This document shows positions 42,761 to 50,924 of a stretch of DNA of 64,000 bases, piece after piece. This DNA is from CAYOWK01 sp964407665. Its GTDB lineage: Bacteria; Pseudomonadota; Alphaproteobacteria; Caulobacterales; Hyphomonadaceae. The stretch's first letter is position 1; each line of letters starts with the position of its first letter. The stretch lies in the NCBI GenBank assembly GCA_964407665.1, contig CAYOWK010000009.1:47246-111245 (forward strand). Direction: 5' to 3'. Below the pieces are notes generated by a model. The model was not told where the DNA came from and ran no database searches. It saw only the letters and a list, made by a program, of their open reading frames with translations. Made by a program: the position numbers and the translations under genes.

Positions 42761-42778
42761 ATGTCACGCAGGTGTCGT
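42761..42778 (+). promoter_or_regulatory. Weak PHO-box-like direct repeat before the TonB receptor gene
   Basis: ATGTCAC, spacer GCAG, GTGTCGT: two 7-mers with an 11-base period, against the consensus of repeated CTGTCAT with 4-base spacers. Three positions differ from the consensus. It is plausible because the locus is about phosphorus, but it is weaker than the site at 57195. Confidence 0.3.
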
Positions 42779-42799
42779 CGCAGGCTGCTTTAAGCGGCC

Positions 42800-42832
42800 T
42801 GGTTCAGACCAAACACGATCTGGTACACACCA
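42800..42832 (+). promoter_or_regulatory. Tandem GntR/HutC-type operators before the TonB receptor gene
   Basis: TGGT-TCAG-ACCA at 42800-42811 and CTGGT-ACAC-ACCAG at 42820-42833. Both are perfect inverted repeats with 4-base spacers. Their centres are 21 bases apart, two helical turns, so bound dimers would sit on the same DNA face. They lie 42-74 bases before the start codon, where a repressor would block transcription. The form matches the TGGTCTAGACCA-type sites of HutC-family regulators. Confidence 0.6.
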
Positions 42833-42873
42833 GCAATCGTTCGACCACTCCATCCGCTGGGTAAGGAACTCTC

Positions 42874-45666
42874 ATGTCGAAGCGATATCACACTCGTGGC
42901 GCCCGCCCGAATCTCCGCAACGTTCTACTCGCCAATGTGGCGGTGCTGTTCGCGGGAGGAGTTTGTTCGCCTGCCGCCTTCGCGCAAGCCGTAGCCGCCG
43001 ATCCTGTCGCGGAGGTGGTGATTGTCACCGGCTTTGTGCAGTCGCTCAGCGACGCGCGCGATATCAAGAAGGAATCCGTCATCCAGAAGGACGTGATCGT
43101 CGCCGAGGACATGGCGAAGTTCCCGGACCTCAACCTCGCTGAATCCCTCCAGCGCCTCCCGGGCGTGCAGATCAACCGCGAAGCGGGCGAGGGGCGGCGC
43201 ATTTCGCTCCGTGGCCTTGGCCCGGACTTCAGCCGGGTCCAGCTCAACGGCATGGAAGTCCTCGGCAACGTCGACTCCGCGCAGGACAGCCGCGGCCAGC
43301 GCTCCCGCGATCGCGCCTTCGACTTCAACATCTTCGCCTCCGAGCTGTTCCAGCGTGTCGAGGTCGAGAAAACCTTTGAGGCGGCCCAGAAAGAGGGCGG
43401 CATGGCTGGGACCGTGGGTCTCTTCACCGCCAAGCCGTTCGACTACGGTCTGGGCTCCAAAGGCGCCGTGACCGGCAAGCTGGGCACCAATGAATACACC
43501 GAGGATGCGCAACCGCGTGTGGCGGCGCTCTACAGCTACAACCTGGACGACAAGTTCGGCGCGCTCTTCTCGGTCGCCTATGCAAAACGCGAGACGACGG
43601 AACAGGGCCACAACACCTACAATTACGAGCAGCCCAGCGCTTCGACCCTGCAAACCCTGGTTTCCAGGGGTCTTGATATCTCCCGTCTCTCGGCTGCCGA
43701 GCGCACCAAGTTCCTGTCTGGCGACCTCTACTTCGCCGATGGCAACCGTATCTCCTCGTGGAACGCCGAGATGGAGCGCTTCGGTGTAACCGGCGCCCTG
43801 CAGTGGCAGCCGACGGAAGACGTGTCGCTGACGCTTGACGCGCTGTATGGCACATTCACCACAGAGCGTAGCGAGCTTCACCTCGCCACCCGGCCGCTTG
43901 CCTCGGCAGGATCCGTTGCCTTCGATACCGCCGCTGGCGCGGTCTGGCCTGCAGCCTTCCGGACATCGTCGATCATCAACGACATCGCCTGGGACAGCAG
44001 CAACTACGTCACCCTGACAGACGTAACGGGGACGACCTTCGGCAGCGAGCACCGCCGCTCTCTCAATGAGAACAAGTTCACGCAGGTTGTCCTGACCGGT
44101 GAGTGGGACGTGACCGATCGCCTTTCGATCGATGGTCATGTCGGGTACGAGAAATCGACCTATGACACCCCGTACGACGACAAGTTGTACATGCGGGCCA
44201 AGGGCAACCAGATTGCCAACTACGGCGCGGACGGTCGCTCGGCTTCGTTCCAGTACCCGGGCTGGGATACGACCAACCCTGCCAACTACGCCATGGACTC
44301 GTTCTACTACCGCGGCTTCAACAACTCCTCGCAGCTTCAAGAGGGGGAGATCAACGCGGGCTACGAACTGTCCGACGAGTGGACGCTGCGGGCCGGCGCC
44401 GCCTATCACCGCTTCAAGCAGGACGGCATCGACATCTTCTACGACGATAACGTCAATGGAACCCGCGCCAAGGCGCGTGGCACGTCCGTCGCGGACATCA
44501 GCTACGTGTACACGAACAACTTCGGTTCGTGGCTCGTGGGCGACTACGCCAAGGCGTTCGACAAGTACAAGGAATACCACCGCTTCGGTCCCAACGTGGA
44601 CGGGACGGGCGGCGCGCTGCAGGATATCGAGAACGTCTACGAGACCACGGAAGAGACGATCTCCGGCTTTGTGCAGGCGGACTGGGACAGCGAGCTTTTC
44701 GGCAAGCGCTTCCGCGGAAACGTCGGTCTGCGCGGTTACCAGACCGACACCCGCAGCGTGGGCTGGATCCAGGGCGACAGCTACGCCTATCTCGGTACGG
44801 CCGATGTTGAAGGCAGCTACTCAGGTGTGCTTCCGGCCCTCAACGCTGTGCTCGAACTTACCCCGGACGTGCTGGTCCGCTTTGCCGCCACGCAGAACCT
44901 GAACCGTCCTGGTCTGGGTTCGATGGCAGCCGAGGGCAGCGCGTTCCAGAACTCCGACAGCGGCGAGATCACGGCGTCGCGCGGCAACCCCAACCTTGAA
45001 CCCTACAAGGACGACACGCTCGATCTGTCGCTCGAGTACTACTTCGACAAGGTGGGCCTGATCTCGCTGGGCGTCTTCCAGAAGACGATCACCAACTACA
45101 TCGGTTCGCTCACCCTCGAGAATGTGCCGTTCAGCGCTACGGGGGTTCCGTTCACATCCATCCCCGGCGCGACGGCAAGCACGATCGTTTCCGAGTTCTC
45201 GATGCCGATCAACATCGACGGCAGCAACACGCTGACCGGTGTCGAGGTTGCAGCTCAGACGCAGTTCAGCTTCCTGCCTGCTCCGTTCGACAAGCTGGGC
45301 GCCGTGGTGAACTACACCTACGTGGATGCTGACGAGGCCCTCACCGGCTTCTCGACGAACAGCTACAACGGAACGATCTACTACGAGACCGACATCTGGG
45401 GCGTGCGCGCCTCTCTGAGCCATCGCGACAAATGGTTCAGCGGCCTCAGCAGCTCTCTCATGAGCGCCAGCACCCGCGGCTTCGAGGGCGGCACCTATGT
45501 AGACGCAGCAGCCTTCGTCAACATCACGGACAGCCTGCAGCTGACCTTCGATGCGATCAACCTGACCGACGAGAAGGATACTCAGTTCTGGGGACAGAAC
45601 GAATATCTCTACAACCAGAACCAGAGCGGCACGACCTATATGGCCGGGTTCAGCTACAAGTTCTGA
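42874..45666 (+). CDS. TonB-dependent receptor (Xanthomonas/Caulobacter type)
   Basis: This 930-residue outer-membrane receptor has a signal peptide of about 38 residues, ending in AAFAQ. A TonB-box-like VAEVVIVTGF follows, then the plug with ESLQRLPGVQINREAGEG and SLRGLGPDFSRVQLNGMEV (about 70-200), and a 22-strand barrel ending in Phe (AGFSYKF). The plug wording matches the TIGR01782 class, mostly used for carbohydrates and other complex nutrients. AAGGA lies 10 bases before the ATG. It is the first gene of an operon ending in a GntR regulator and has paired operators upstream. The ligand may be a phosphonate-bearing polymer (inference). Confidence 0.94.
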   Translation: MSKRYHTRGARPNLRNVLLANVAVLFAGGVCSPAAFAQAVAADPVAEVVIVTGFVQSLSDARDIKKESVIQKDVIVAEDMAKFPDLNLAESLQRLPGVQINREAGEGRRISLRGLGPDFSRVQLNGMEVLGNVDSAQDSRGQRSRDRAFDFNIFASELFQRVEVEKTFEAAQKEGGMAGTVGLFTAKPFDYGLGSKGAVTGKLGTNEYTEDAQPRVAALYSYNLDDKFGALFSVAYAKRETTEQGHNTYNYEQPSASTLQTLVSRGLDISRLSAAERTKFLSGDLYFADGNRISSWNAEMERFGVTGALQWQPTEDVSLTLDALYGTFTTERSELHLATRPLASAGSVAFDTAAGAVWPAAFRTSSIINDIAWDSSNYVTLTDVTGTTFGSEHRRSLNENKFTQVVLTGEWDVTDRLSIDGHVGYEKSTYDTPYDDKLYMRAKGNQIANYGADGRSASFQYPGWDTTNPANYAMDSFYYRGFNNSSQLQEGEINAGYELSDEWTLRAGAAYHRFKQDGIDIFYDDNVNGTRAKARGTSVADISYVYTNNFGSWLVGDYAKAFDKYKEYHRFGPNVDGTGGALQDIENVYETTEETISGFVQADWDSELFGKRFRGNVGLRGYQTDTRSVGWIQGDSYAYLGTADVEGSYSGVLPALNAVLELTPDVLVRFAATQNLNRPGLGSMAAEGSAFQNSDSGEITASRGNPNLEPYKDDTLDLSLEYYFDKVGLISLGVFQKTITNYIGSLTLENVPFSATGVPFTSIPGATASTIVSEFSMPINIDGSNTLTGVEVAAQTQFSFLPAPFDKLGAVVNYTYVDADEALTGFSTNSYNGTIYYETDIWGVRASLSHRDKWFSGLSSSLMSASTRGFEGGTYVDAAAFVNITDSLQLTFDAINLTDEKDTQFWGQNEYLYNQNQSGTTYMAGFSYKF

Positions 45667-45689
45667 GACGGCCCATTCGTCCAGGCAGA

Positions 45690-45717
45690 GCGCCCCACCT
45701 CCATCCGGGTGGGGCGC
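45690..45717 (+). terminator. Hairpin after the TonB receptor gene, partial terminator
   Basis: GCGCCCCACC (45690-45699) and GGTGGGGCGC (45708-45717) form a perfect 10-base stem with an 8-base loop, 24 bases after the receptor stop. Only CAATTCT follows rather than a T-run, so it may attenuate rather than stop transcription. That would make the downstream modifying enzymes less abundant than the receptor. Confidence 0.55.
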
Positions 45718-45738
45718 CAATTCTGTGTGACCAGGAAC

Positions 45739-46377
45739 GTGATCGTTTCCCATCGCCACCGCTTTATCTTCGCCGCCGTGCCCAAGACGGGCACGCATTC
45801 CGTGCGTCAGGCGTTGCGCGAGCAAATGGGCGACGGCGACGTCGAGCAGGTGGGGCTGTTCGTCAACAAGCGCTTTCCGTGGGAGGATCTGGCCGCAGTT
45901 CGGCACGGTCACCTGTCACTCGCGCAGGTTCGTCCACACCTCGGCGAGGAAGCGTTTGCCAGCTATTTCAAGTTCGCCTTCGTTCGGAACCCGTTTGATC
46001 GCTTCGTGTCCTACTGTGCTTTCATGCTGCGGGACCGCGATGATTTTCAGGTGAGGCCCCGGGAGGTGATGCGCCACTTCCTGTTTGAGGCAGTCCCGGA
46101 AAAGCATATCCTGTTTCAGCCGCAATCCGCGCTTCTGACGGGCCAGGATGGCAAGACGCTGCTGACCGACGCCGTGGGGCGCGTCGAGGATATGCAGGGG
46201 TCCTACGACAGGATCTGCGCGCGCATCGGAATTCCTTCGCGCCCGCTTGATCGCGTCAACGGCAGCAGGCATGGCGACTACCGCCAGTACTACGACCAGA
46301 CACTGATTGATGGCGTTGCGGCCCGCTATGCGCGTGATCTCGACCTGTTCGGATATACCTTTGAGGGCATGCGATGA
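45739..46377 (+). CDS. Sulfotransferase family protein (carbohydrate sulfotransferase type)
   Basis: The protein of about 212 residues begins VIVSHRHRFIFAAVPKTGTHSV, where PKTGT is the PAPS 5'-phosphosulfate loop of family 2 (HNK-1/dermatan-type) sulfotransferases. FAFVRNPFDRFVSYCAF is the 3'-phosphate-binding segment. GTG codons at 45709, 45727 and 45739 are all in frame. The first lies inside the terminator stem. The last gives the family N-terminus, so I prefer it, although its Shine-Dalgarno spacing is short. It overlaps the hydroxylase gene by 4 bases. The acceptor is unknown. Confidence 0.83.
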   Translation: MIVSHRHRFIFAAVPKTGTHSVRQALREQMGDGDVEQVGLFVNKRFPWEDLAAVRHGHLSLAQVRPHLGEEAFASYFKFAFVRNPFDRFVSYCAFMLRDRDDFQVRPREVMRHFLFEAVPEKHILFQPQSALLTGQDGKTLLTDAVGRVEDMQGSYDRICARIGIPSRPLDRVNGSRHGDYRQYYDQTLIDGVAARYARDLDLFGYTFEGMR

Positions 46378-47003
46378 ACGCGATCCCTGTCATGCCGGCG
46401 GCCAACCCGCGCAAGACGACAACTGTCCTGAAGCTGGGGCCGGTCGATATCACCGCGCTCCGCGACGCCGTCATGGCGATCCCCGAGTACGTCTGGAAGG
46501 GCGAGAACGACAGCAAACCGAACCGGTTTGAAGCGCTCGGGGAGACGCGCCACATCGTTTTCCGTTTTATCGACAGCCCTCGCGACTGGCGCAGCTCGCA
46601 CGACCGGGCAGCGTGGCCAGAGTGGCAAGGGTTGCTTGAGCCGGTGCTGGCGAACGCGGTATCCGGCTACGGATATGACCGGGGGGTCTTTCCGCGAGTG
46701 ATGTTGGCAAGGATGCCGCCAGGCGGAATCATCCATCCACACATCGACGCCAACCCGGCGGCCAAGTGGCCTCACAAGATCCATGTGCCGGTGACGACAA
46801 ACCCCGGCGTGATCTCGTTTTTTGGCGGGAGCGAGCACTATTTCCCGGCGGGCGAGGCCGTTGAGGTCAACAATCTTGGCCCGCACTGGGTACGCAATGG
46901 CGGCGAGACCGACCGCGTCCATCTGATTTTCGAATACTACGACGCCGACCAGCCCGAACCGGACTGGCTCGCGCCGTTCCTGGCCTCCGGGGCGGCGCGT
47001 TGA
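46374..47003 (+). CDS. Aspartyl/asparaginyl beta-hydroxylase-like 2-oxoglutarate oxygenase
   Basis: This 209-residue double-stranded beta-helix protein has the iron-binding HxD at His123-Asp125 (IIHPHIDAN), KIHVPVTTNPGVISFF and a distal His in DRVHLIFEYYD near residue 183, with arginine for 2-oxoglutarate nearby. It matches the Asp/Asn beta-hydroxylase family (PF05118), which hydroxylates peptides and also free amino-acid-like substrates. The start overlaps the upstream stop (ATGA), and its stop overlaps the TTG start of the next gene. Its substrate may be the ligand or a protein of this locus. Confidence 0.87.
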   Translation: MNAIPVMPAANPRKTTTVLKLGPVDITALRDAVMAIPEYVWKGENDSKPNRFEALGETRHIVFRFIDSPRDWRSSHDRAAWPEWQGLLEPVLANAVSGYGYDRGVFPRVMLARMPPGGIIHPHIDANPAAKWPHKIHVPVTTNPGVISFFGGSEHYFPAGEAVEVNNLGPHWVRNGGETDRVHLIFEYYDADQPEPDWLAPFLASGAAR

Positions 47004-48961
47004 ATCCCTCCGCCCGCTCCGATGCCGGCGTCAGCGCCCGCGACGCCCTCCTGAAGGAGGCGAGAGATCTTCGCGCCAGCCGTCGCATCCCGGAGGCTCT
47101 GGCCGTGCTTGCCCGGCTGCAGGAGCTGACCCCACGCTTCAGCCGGCTCTATCAGGAGCGGGGTCACTGCCTCGTGCTGCTTGGCGATGCGCCGGGGGCT
47201 GTTCATGCGCTTCTGGAGGCCGTGCGCCTCAACCCGACGCTGCCGGCCAGCTGGGACATGCTGGCGCAGCTTTACGGCATGGCCGGCGACGCCGCCCAGG
47301 CCGCCGCCGCATCCCGGCAGCTTGCGGTGCTGAAGCAGCTGCCTCCCGAAGTCGTGATGGCGAACAGCCTCTTCGCTGACGGCGACCTGTCGCCGGCAGA
47401 AGAGGTCCTTCGGGGCTATCTGCGGAAGGATGGCGGCAACATCGGCGCAATGCGCTTGCTGGCGCGTATCCGGACCGATCTTGGGGGCCTGGAAGACGCC
47501 GAGGCCCTGCTAAATGCCGTCCTCGAGAGGGCGCCGGATTACCATCCCGCGCGCCTCGACTATGCCATGGTGCTTCTGAAGCAGCAGAAGAACCTGCCGG
47601 CCAGGCTGGAGGCCGAGCGGCTTCTTCAGGACGACCCAGACAACCGTGACTACCTGAAGCAGTACGCCGCTGCCTGTATCGGTCTCGGCGACTACGAACC
47701 GGTCATTGACCTCTATGCGCGGCTGCTGGGTGATCCGGTGGAAACCGGGCAGGCCCAGGGCCATCCGCCTCCGTCCGGAGCGGAAGTTGCCGATTTGCGA
47801 TTATGGCGCGCAAACGCCCTCAAGGTCGCGGGCAGGCAGAGCGAAGCCATCGCGGACTACCATGCCTCTCTGGCGGCTCGACCCGACAATGGCGTGGCCT
47901 GGTTCAGTCTCGCAAACCTCAAGACGTTCCGGTTCACCGACGACCAGGTGGCTCGAATGCGGGTGGCGGAAACGCGCCCGGCCACTCAGGCCATGGATCG
48001 CATCTACCTGTGCTTCGCGCTCGGCAAGGCGCTGGAGGACCGGGGCGATTTTGAAGCCTCGTGGCAATACTACGAGCGCGGCAATGCGCTGCGGCGCGTC
48101 GACAGCCGTTATCGTCCGGAGGTCGCAAGCGCCTGCGCCGAGGCGATCAAGCGGGTCTTCACGGCCAGGTTTTTTGCCGATCGCGTGGGGTGGGGCGTCG
48201 CCGACCCGGCGCCTGTCTTCATCGTCGGACTGCCGCGATCGGGCTCGACCCTGATCGAACAGATTCTCGCCTCCCATTCGCGCGTGGAAGGAACGCATGA
48301 GCTGACCGAGATAGACCGGTGTGCGGCCGAGCTTTGCGGTCGCGACCCGGACTGCGGCCTGCCGCAACACCCAGAGACTCTGCAGCGGCTGACTGAGAGC
48401 GGCGCCAAGGGGCTCGGCGCGCGCTTCCTGTCGGAGACCCGGACCTATCGCAGGCTTGGCCGGCTTCACTTCATCGACAAGATGCCGAACAACTTCTGGC
48501 ATATCGGCCTGTTACACCTGATGCTTCCCCGATCGGTCATCATCGACGTACGCCGCGAGCCAATGGCCTGCTGCTTCAGCAACTTCAAGCAACTGTTCGG
48601 AAACGCCAACCAGGAGTTTTCCTATGGCATGGGAGATGTGGCGCACCACTACCGCATCTATCTCGACCTGATGCGCCACTGGGACGGCGTACTGCCTCAG
48701 CGGGTGCTGAGGGTGTCCTACGAAGATCTGGTCGGGGACCTTGAAGGGGGCGTCAAACGCATCCTCGAGCACTGCAACCTGCCTTTTGAACCGGCGTGCC
48801 TGGCTTTCCACGAAACCCGGCGCAGTGTGCGGACCCCGAGTTCCGAGCAGGTGCGCCAGCCGATTGCTCGTGACGGCCTTGATCAATGGCGGCGCTATGC
48901 GCCCTGGCTCGGCCCGATGCAGGACGCGCTCGGCGACGCCCTGACTGGCTACAGGACCTGA
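47000..48961 (+). CDS. Tetratricopeptide repeat sulfotransferase
   Basis: This 653-residue protein has TPR-like helical repeats over about residues 5-330 (ALLEAVRLNPTLPASWDMLA is one unit). A sulfotransferase domain follows, with the PAPS loop GLPRSGSTLIEQ near residue 407 and FIDKMPNNFWHIGLL, then IIDVRREPMACCFSNF. The TPR-sulfotransferase architecture resembles tyrosylprotein sulfotransferase-like enzymes and suggests a peptide or protein acceptor held by the repeats. The start is a TTG overlapping the previous stop by 4 bases. An internal ATG would truncate the first repeat. Confidence 0.9.
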   Translation: MNPSARSDAGVSARDALLKEARDLRASRRIPEALAVLARLQELTPRFSRLYQERGHCLVLLGDAPGAVHALLEAVRLNPTLPASWDMLAQLYGMAGDAAQAAAASRQLAVLKQLPPEVVMANSLFADGDLSPAEEVLRGYLRKDGGNIGAMRLLARIRTDLGGLEDAEALLNAVLERAPDYHPARLDYAMVLLKQQKNLPARLEAERLLQDDPDNRDYLKQYAAACIGLGDYEPVIDLYARLLGDPVETGQAQGHPPPSGAEVADLRLWRANALKVAGRQSEAIADYHASLAARPDNGVAWFSLANLKTFRFTDDQVARMRVAETRPATQAMDRIYLCFALGKALEDRGDFEASWQYYERGNALRRVDSRYRPEVASACAEAIKRVFTARFFADRVGWGVADPAPVFIVGLPRSGSTLIEQILASHSRVEGTHELTEIDRCAAELCGRDPDCGLPQHPETLQRLTESGAKGLGARFLSETRTYRRLGRLHFIDKMPNNFWHIGLLHLMLPRSVIIDVRREPMACCFSNFKQLFGNANQEFSYGMGDVAHHYRIYLDLMRHWDGVLPQRVLRVSYEDLVGDLEGGVKRILEHCNLPFEPACLAFHETRRSVRTPSSEQVRQPIARDGLDQWRRYAPWLGPMQDALGDALTGYRT

Positions 48962-48964
48962 CTC

Positions 48965-50821
48965 ATGCGGCTATCGCGCCCATTCTTCCAGCTGCCGGTA
49001 CTGTTCGACGCGGCGCGCCTTCAGGCGGAAGTCGCGGCGTTGCCGGAAGAGGCGTGGGCTCCCCATCCGGACCGCGTCCCGGGGAATAGCGCCGCCCGCC
49101 TGATCAGCGCGGGCGGCGCTGAGACCGATTCTGTCCACGGTCAGATGCTCCCGACGCGCTGGCTGCAATCCATGCCTTATGCTCAACAGGTCCTCGCGGG
49201 CTTTGGCGTGGTCTGGAGCCGTTCAAGGCTGATGCGTCTGGCCCCCGGTTCAGGCGTGCCTGAGCATGCCGATATCAATTACCACTGGCATACGCGCGTG
49301 CGCCTCCACATTCCGGTTTTCACATGGCCGGAAGTATCCTTTCATTGCGATGGGCAGTCCGTGCACATGGCCGAAGGTGAAGCCTGGATCTTTGACAACT
49401 GGCGCCGGCACCATGTGGAGAACAAGGCCAGTGCGGACCGGATCCATCTCGTTGCGGACACGACTGGCACGGCAGCGTTCTGGCAGTTCGCCTGTGGCCA
49501 GGCCCCCCCGCGCAGTCAGTGGCCAACAGCAAGATGGGACCCTGCGATCCGCCCAGAGTTGCTGACCGAGGATGATCAGCGCTCACCGGTCATGCCCGCC
49601 GCTGAGGTTCAACTGCTTGTGGACGATCTGCGCGCCGAACTGATGGGTTCCGGCGATGACGCTGAGACGCGGGCTCGCGTGGCGCGCTTCAGCCTCCTGC
49701 TGGAAAACTTCGTGCGCGACTGGCGGCAGCTCTGCGCGCTGCACGGTACGGGGGGGCGGTCACGGCCGGACTTTCAGCGCCTCGTACACTCTGTACGCGA
49801 GGCCGCCAGATCCCTCGCAGGCGGGCTGGTCATGCGCACCAACCAGGCGCAAGCGCTGCTGGTTCTCGAAAAACGGGTCTTGCAGCACCTCTTGGCCGAC
49901 GACGTTGCGAGCCAACCCGTCGTGCGCAGCCAGCTGGCGCGTGAGCCGGCGCTGGACAGACCTGTATTCATAGTCTCGGCGCCCCGATCCGGCAGTACGC
50001 TCCTGTTTGAGACGCTGGCGGCGACACCGGGTTTCAACACTTTCGGCGGCGAGGCGCACTGGCTGGTGGAGGACAATCCATCTCTTCGCCCCGGAGCTCC
50101 AGGTCTGGACTCCAATCGGCTGACAGCGGCAGACGCGACAGCCGAGATCGGAGCCGCCATCCGCCAGGCTGCGCTGGCGCGTTTGCAGGGGCCCTCCATG
50201 CAGGGAGCGGGTGGAAGCGCGCCCGCTGCGGGCGCGCCGCTTCTCGAAAAGACACCCAAGAACGTTCTGCGCATACCGTTCATCAAGCGGGTGTTCCCGG
50301 ACGCACGTTTCATCTTCCTGTGGCGTGATCCGCGCGAAAATCTCGCCAGCATCATGGAAGCCTGGCGTGCGGGCGGGTGGGTCACCTATCGCAGTTTGCC
50401 GGGCTGGGATGGCCCATGGTCGCTGCTGCTGCCCCCCGGCTGGCAACTCCTGCAAGGCGCGCCGCTTGAGACGGTCGCCGCCTGGCAATGGCGAAGCGCA
50501 AACCAGACGGCGCTCGACGATCTGCAGCAGCTGCCGCGGGAGCACTGGACCAGCGTCGGCTACCACGAATTCCTGACCGATCCTGCCGCAGTGACCCGCC
50601 GCCTGTGCCGCTTCGCGGGCGTGCCGTTTGACTGGGCGCTTGCGCAGCGGACCGGTGGTCCGCTCCCGCTGGCGCGTCACACGCACACACCTCCGGCGCC
50701 CGAAAAATGGCGCCGCAATGAAGAGGCCATCCTTAGCGTACTGCCGGGTCTGGGGGCCTGCTGGCAGCGCCTCCAGGGACTCAATTCCGGGGCGGCCGAT
50801 CCGCCGAGAGACCCTCGCTGA
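48965..50821 (+). CDS. Fusion of Asp/Asn beta-hydroxylase-like domain and sulfotransferase domain
   Basis: In this 618-residue protein, residues about 40-190 carry an oxygenase fold with HxD at His101-Asp103 (VPEHADINYHW), RVRLHIPVFTWPEVSF and a distal His in DRIHLVADTTG. Residues about 325-600 are a sulfotransferase with the PAPS loop SAPRSGSTLLFE near 338-346 and FIFLWRDPRENLASIMEAW. Between them is a helical linker. The fusion joins in one chain the two activities that the previous three genes encode separately, which argues that hydroxylation and sulfation act on the same substrate. The start is 3 bases after the upstream stop. Confidence 0.88.
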   Translation: MRLSRPFFQLPVLFDAARLQAEVAALPEEAWAPHPDRVPGNSAARLISAGGAETDSVHGQMLPTRWLQSMPYAQQVLAGFGVVWSRSRLMRLAPGSGVPEHADINYHWHTRVRLHIPVFTWPEVSFHCDGQSVHMAEGEAWIFDNWRRHHVENKASADRIHLVADTTGTAAFWQFACGQAPPRSQWPTARWDPAIRPELLTEDDQRSPVMPAAEVQLLVDDLRAELMGSGDDAETRARVARFSLLLENFVRDWRQLCALHGTGGRSRPDFQRLVHSVREAARSLAGGLVMRTNQAQALLVLEKRVLQHLLADDVASQPVVRSQLAREPALDRPVFIVSAPRSGSTLLFETLAATPGFNTFGGEAHWLVEDNPSLRPGAPGLDSNRLTAADATAEIGAAIRQAALARLQGPSMQGAGGSAPAAGAPLLEKTPKNVLRIPFIKRVFPDARFIFLWRDPRENLASIMEAWRAGGWVTYRSLPGWDGPWSLLLPPGWQLLQGAPLETVAAWQWRSANQTALDDLQQLPREHWTSVGYHEFLTDPAAVTRRLCRFAGVPFDWALAQRTGGPLPLARHTHTPPAPEKWRRNEEAILSVLPGLGACWQRLQGLNSGAADPPRDPR

Positions 50822-50924
50822 CCCCGTGCTGGTCCGGTCTCGGGCCGCCGCCGCTTGCCAGATGTGAAGAACAGGGTTGGTTTTGGCGTTTCCGCCGGAG
50901 CCGATCATGCTCTAGGCTGGGTCC

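Larger units (their letters stand above)
42012..42873. promoter_or_regulatory. Divergent control region between phnX operon and TonB receptor operon
   Basis: This 862-base gene-free region has slightly lower GC than its surroundings. Open frames of up to 158 codons exist on the minus strand (42242-42718), but they show no domain, and overlapping frames on the plus strand are equally open, so I do not call a gene. The region holds a TGGT-N4-TCCA site near phnX, a PHO-box-like repeat at 42761-42778, a TCCGGCGCCGGA palindrome at about 42741-42752 and two TGGT-N4-ACCA sites at 42800-42832. Confidence 0.65.

Noticed and set aside
42925..44580. A 551-codon open frame on the minus strand
   Set aside because: It is antisense to the first TonB receptor, whose plug and barrel motifs are clear.
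45709..45738. Longer start for the sulfotransferase at GTG 45709
   Set aside because: The codon lies within the 3' arm of the terminator-like stem, and the family N-terminus begins at the later GTG.
50822..50924. A GntR autoregulatory site directly before its gene
   Set aside because: I looked for TGGT-N4-ACCA and found only tggtccggtctc, which lacks the symmetric half.
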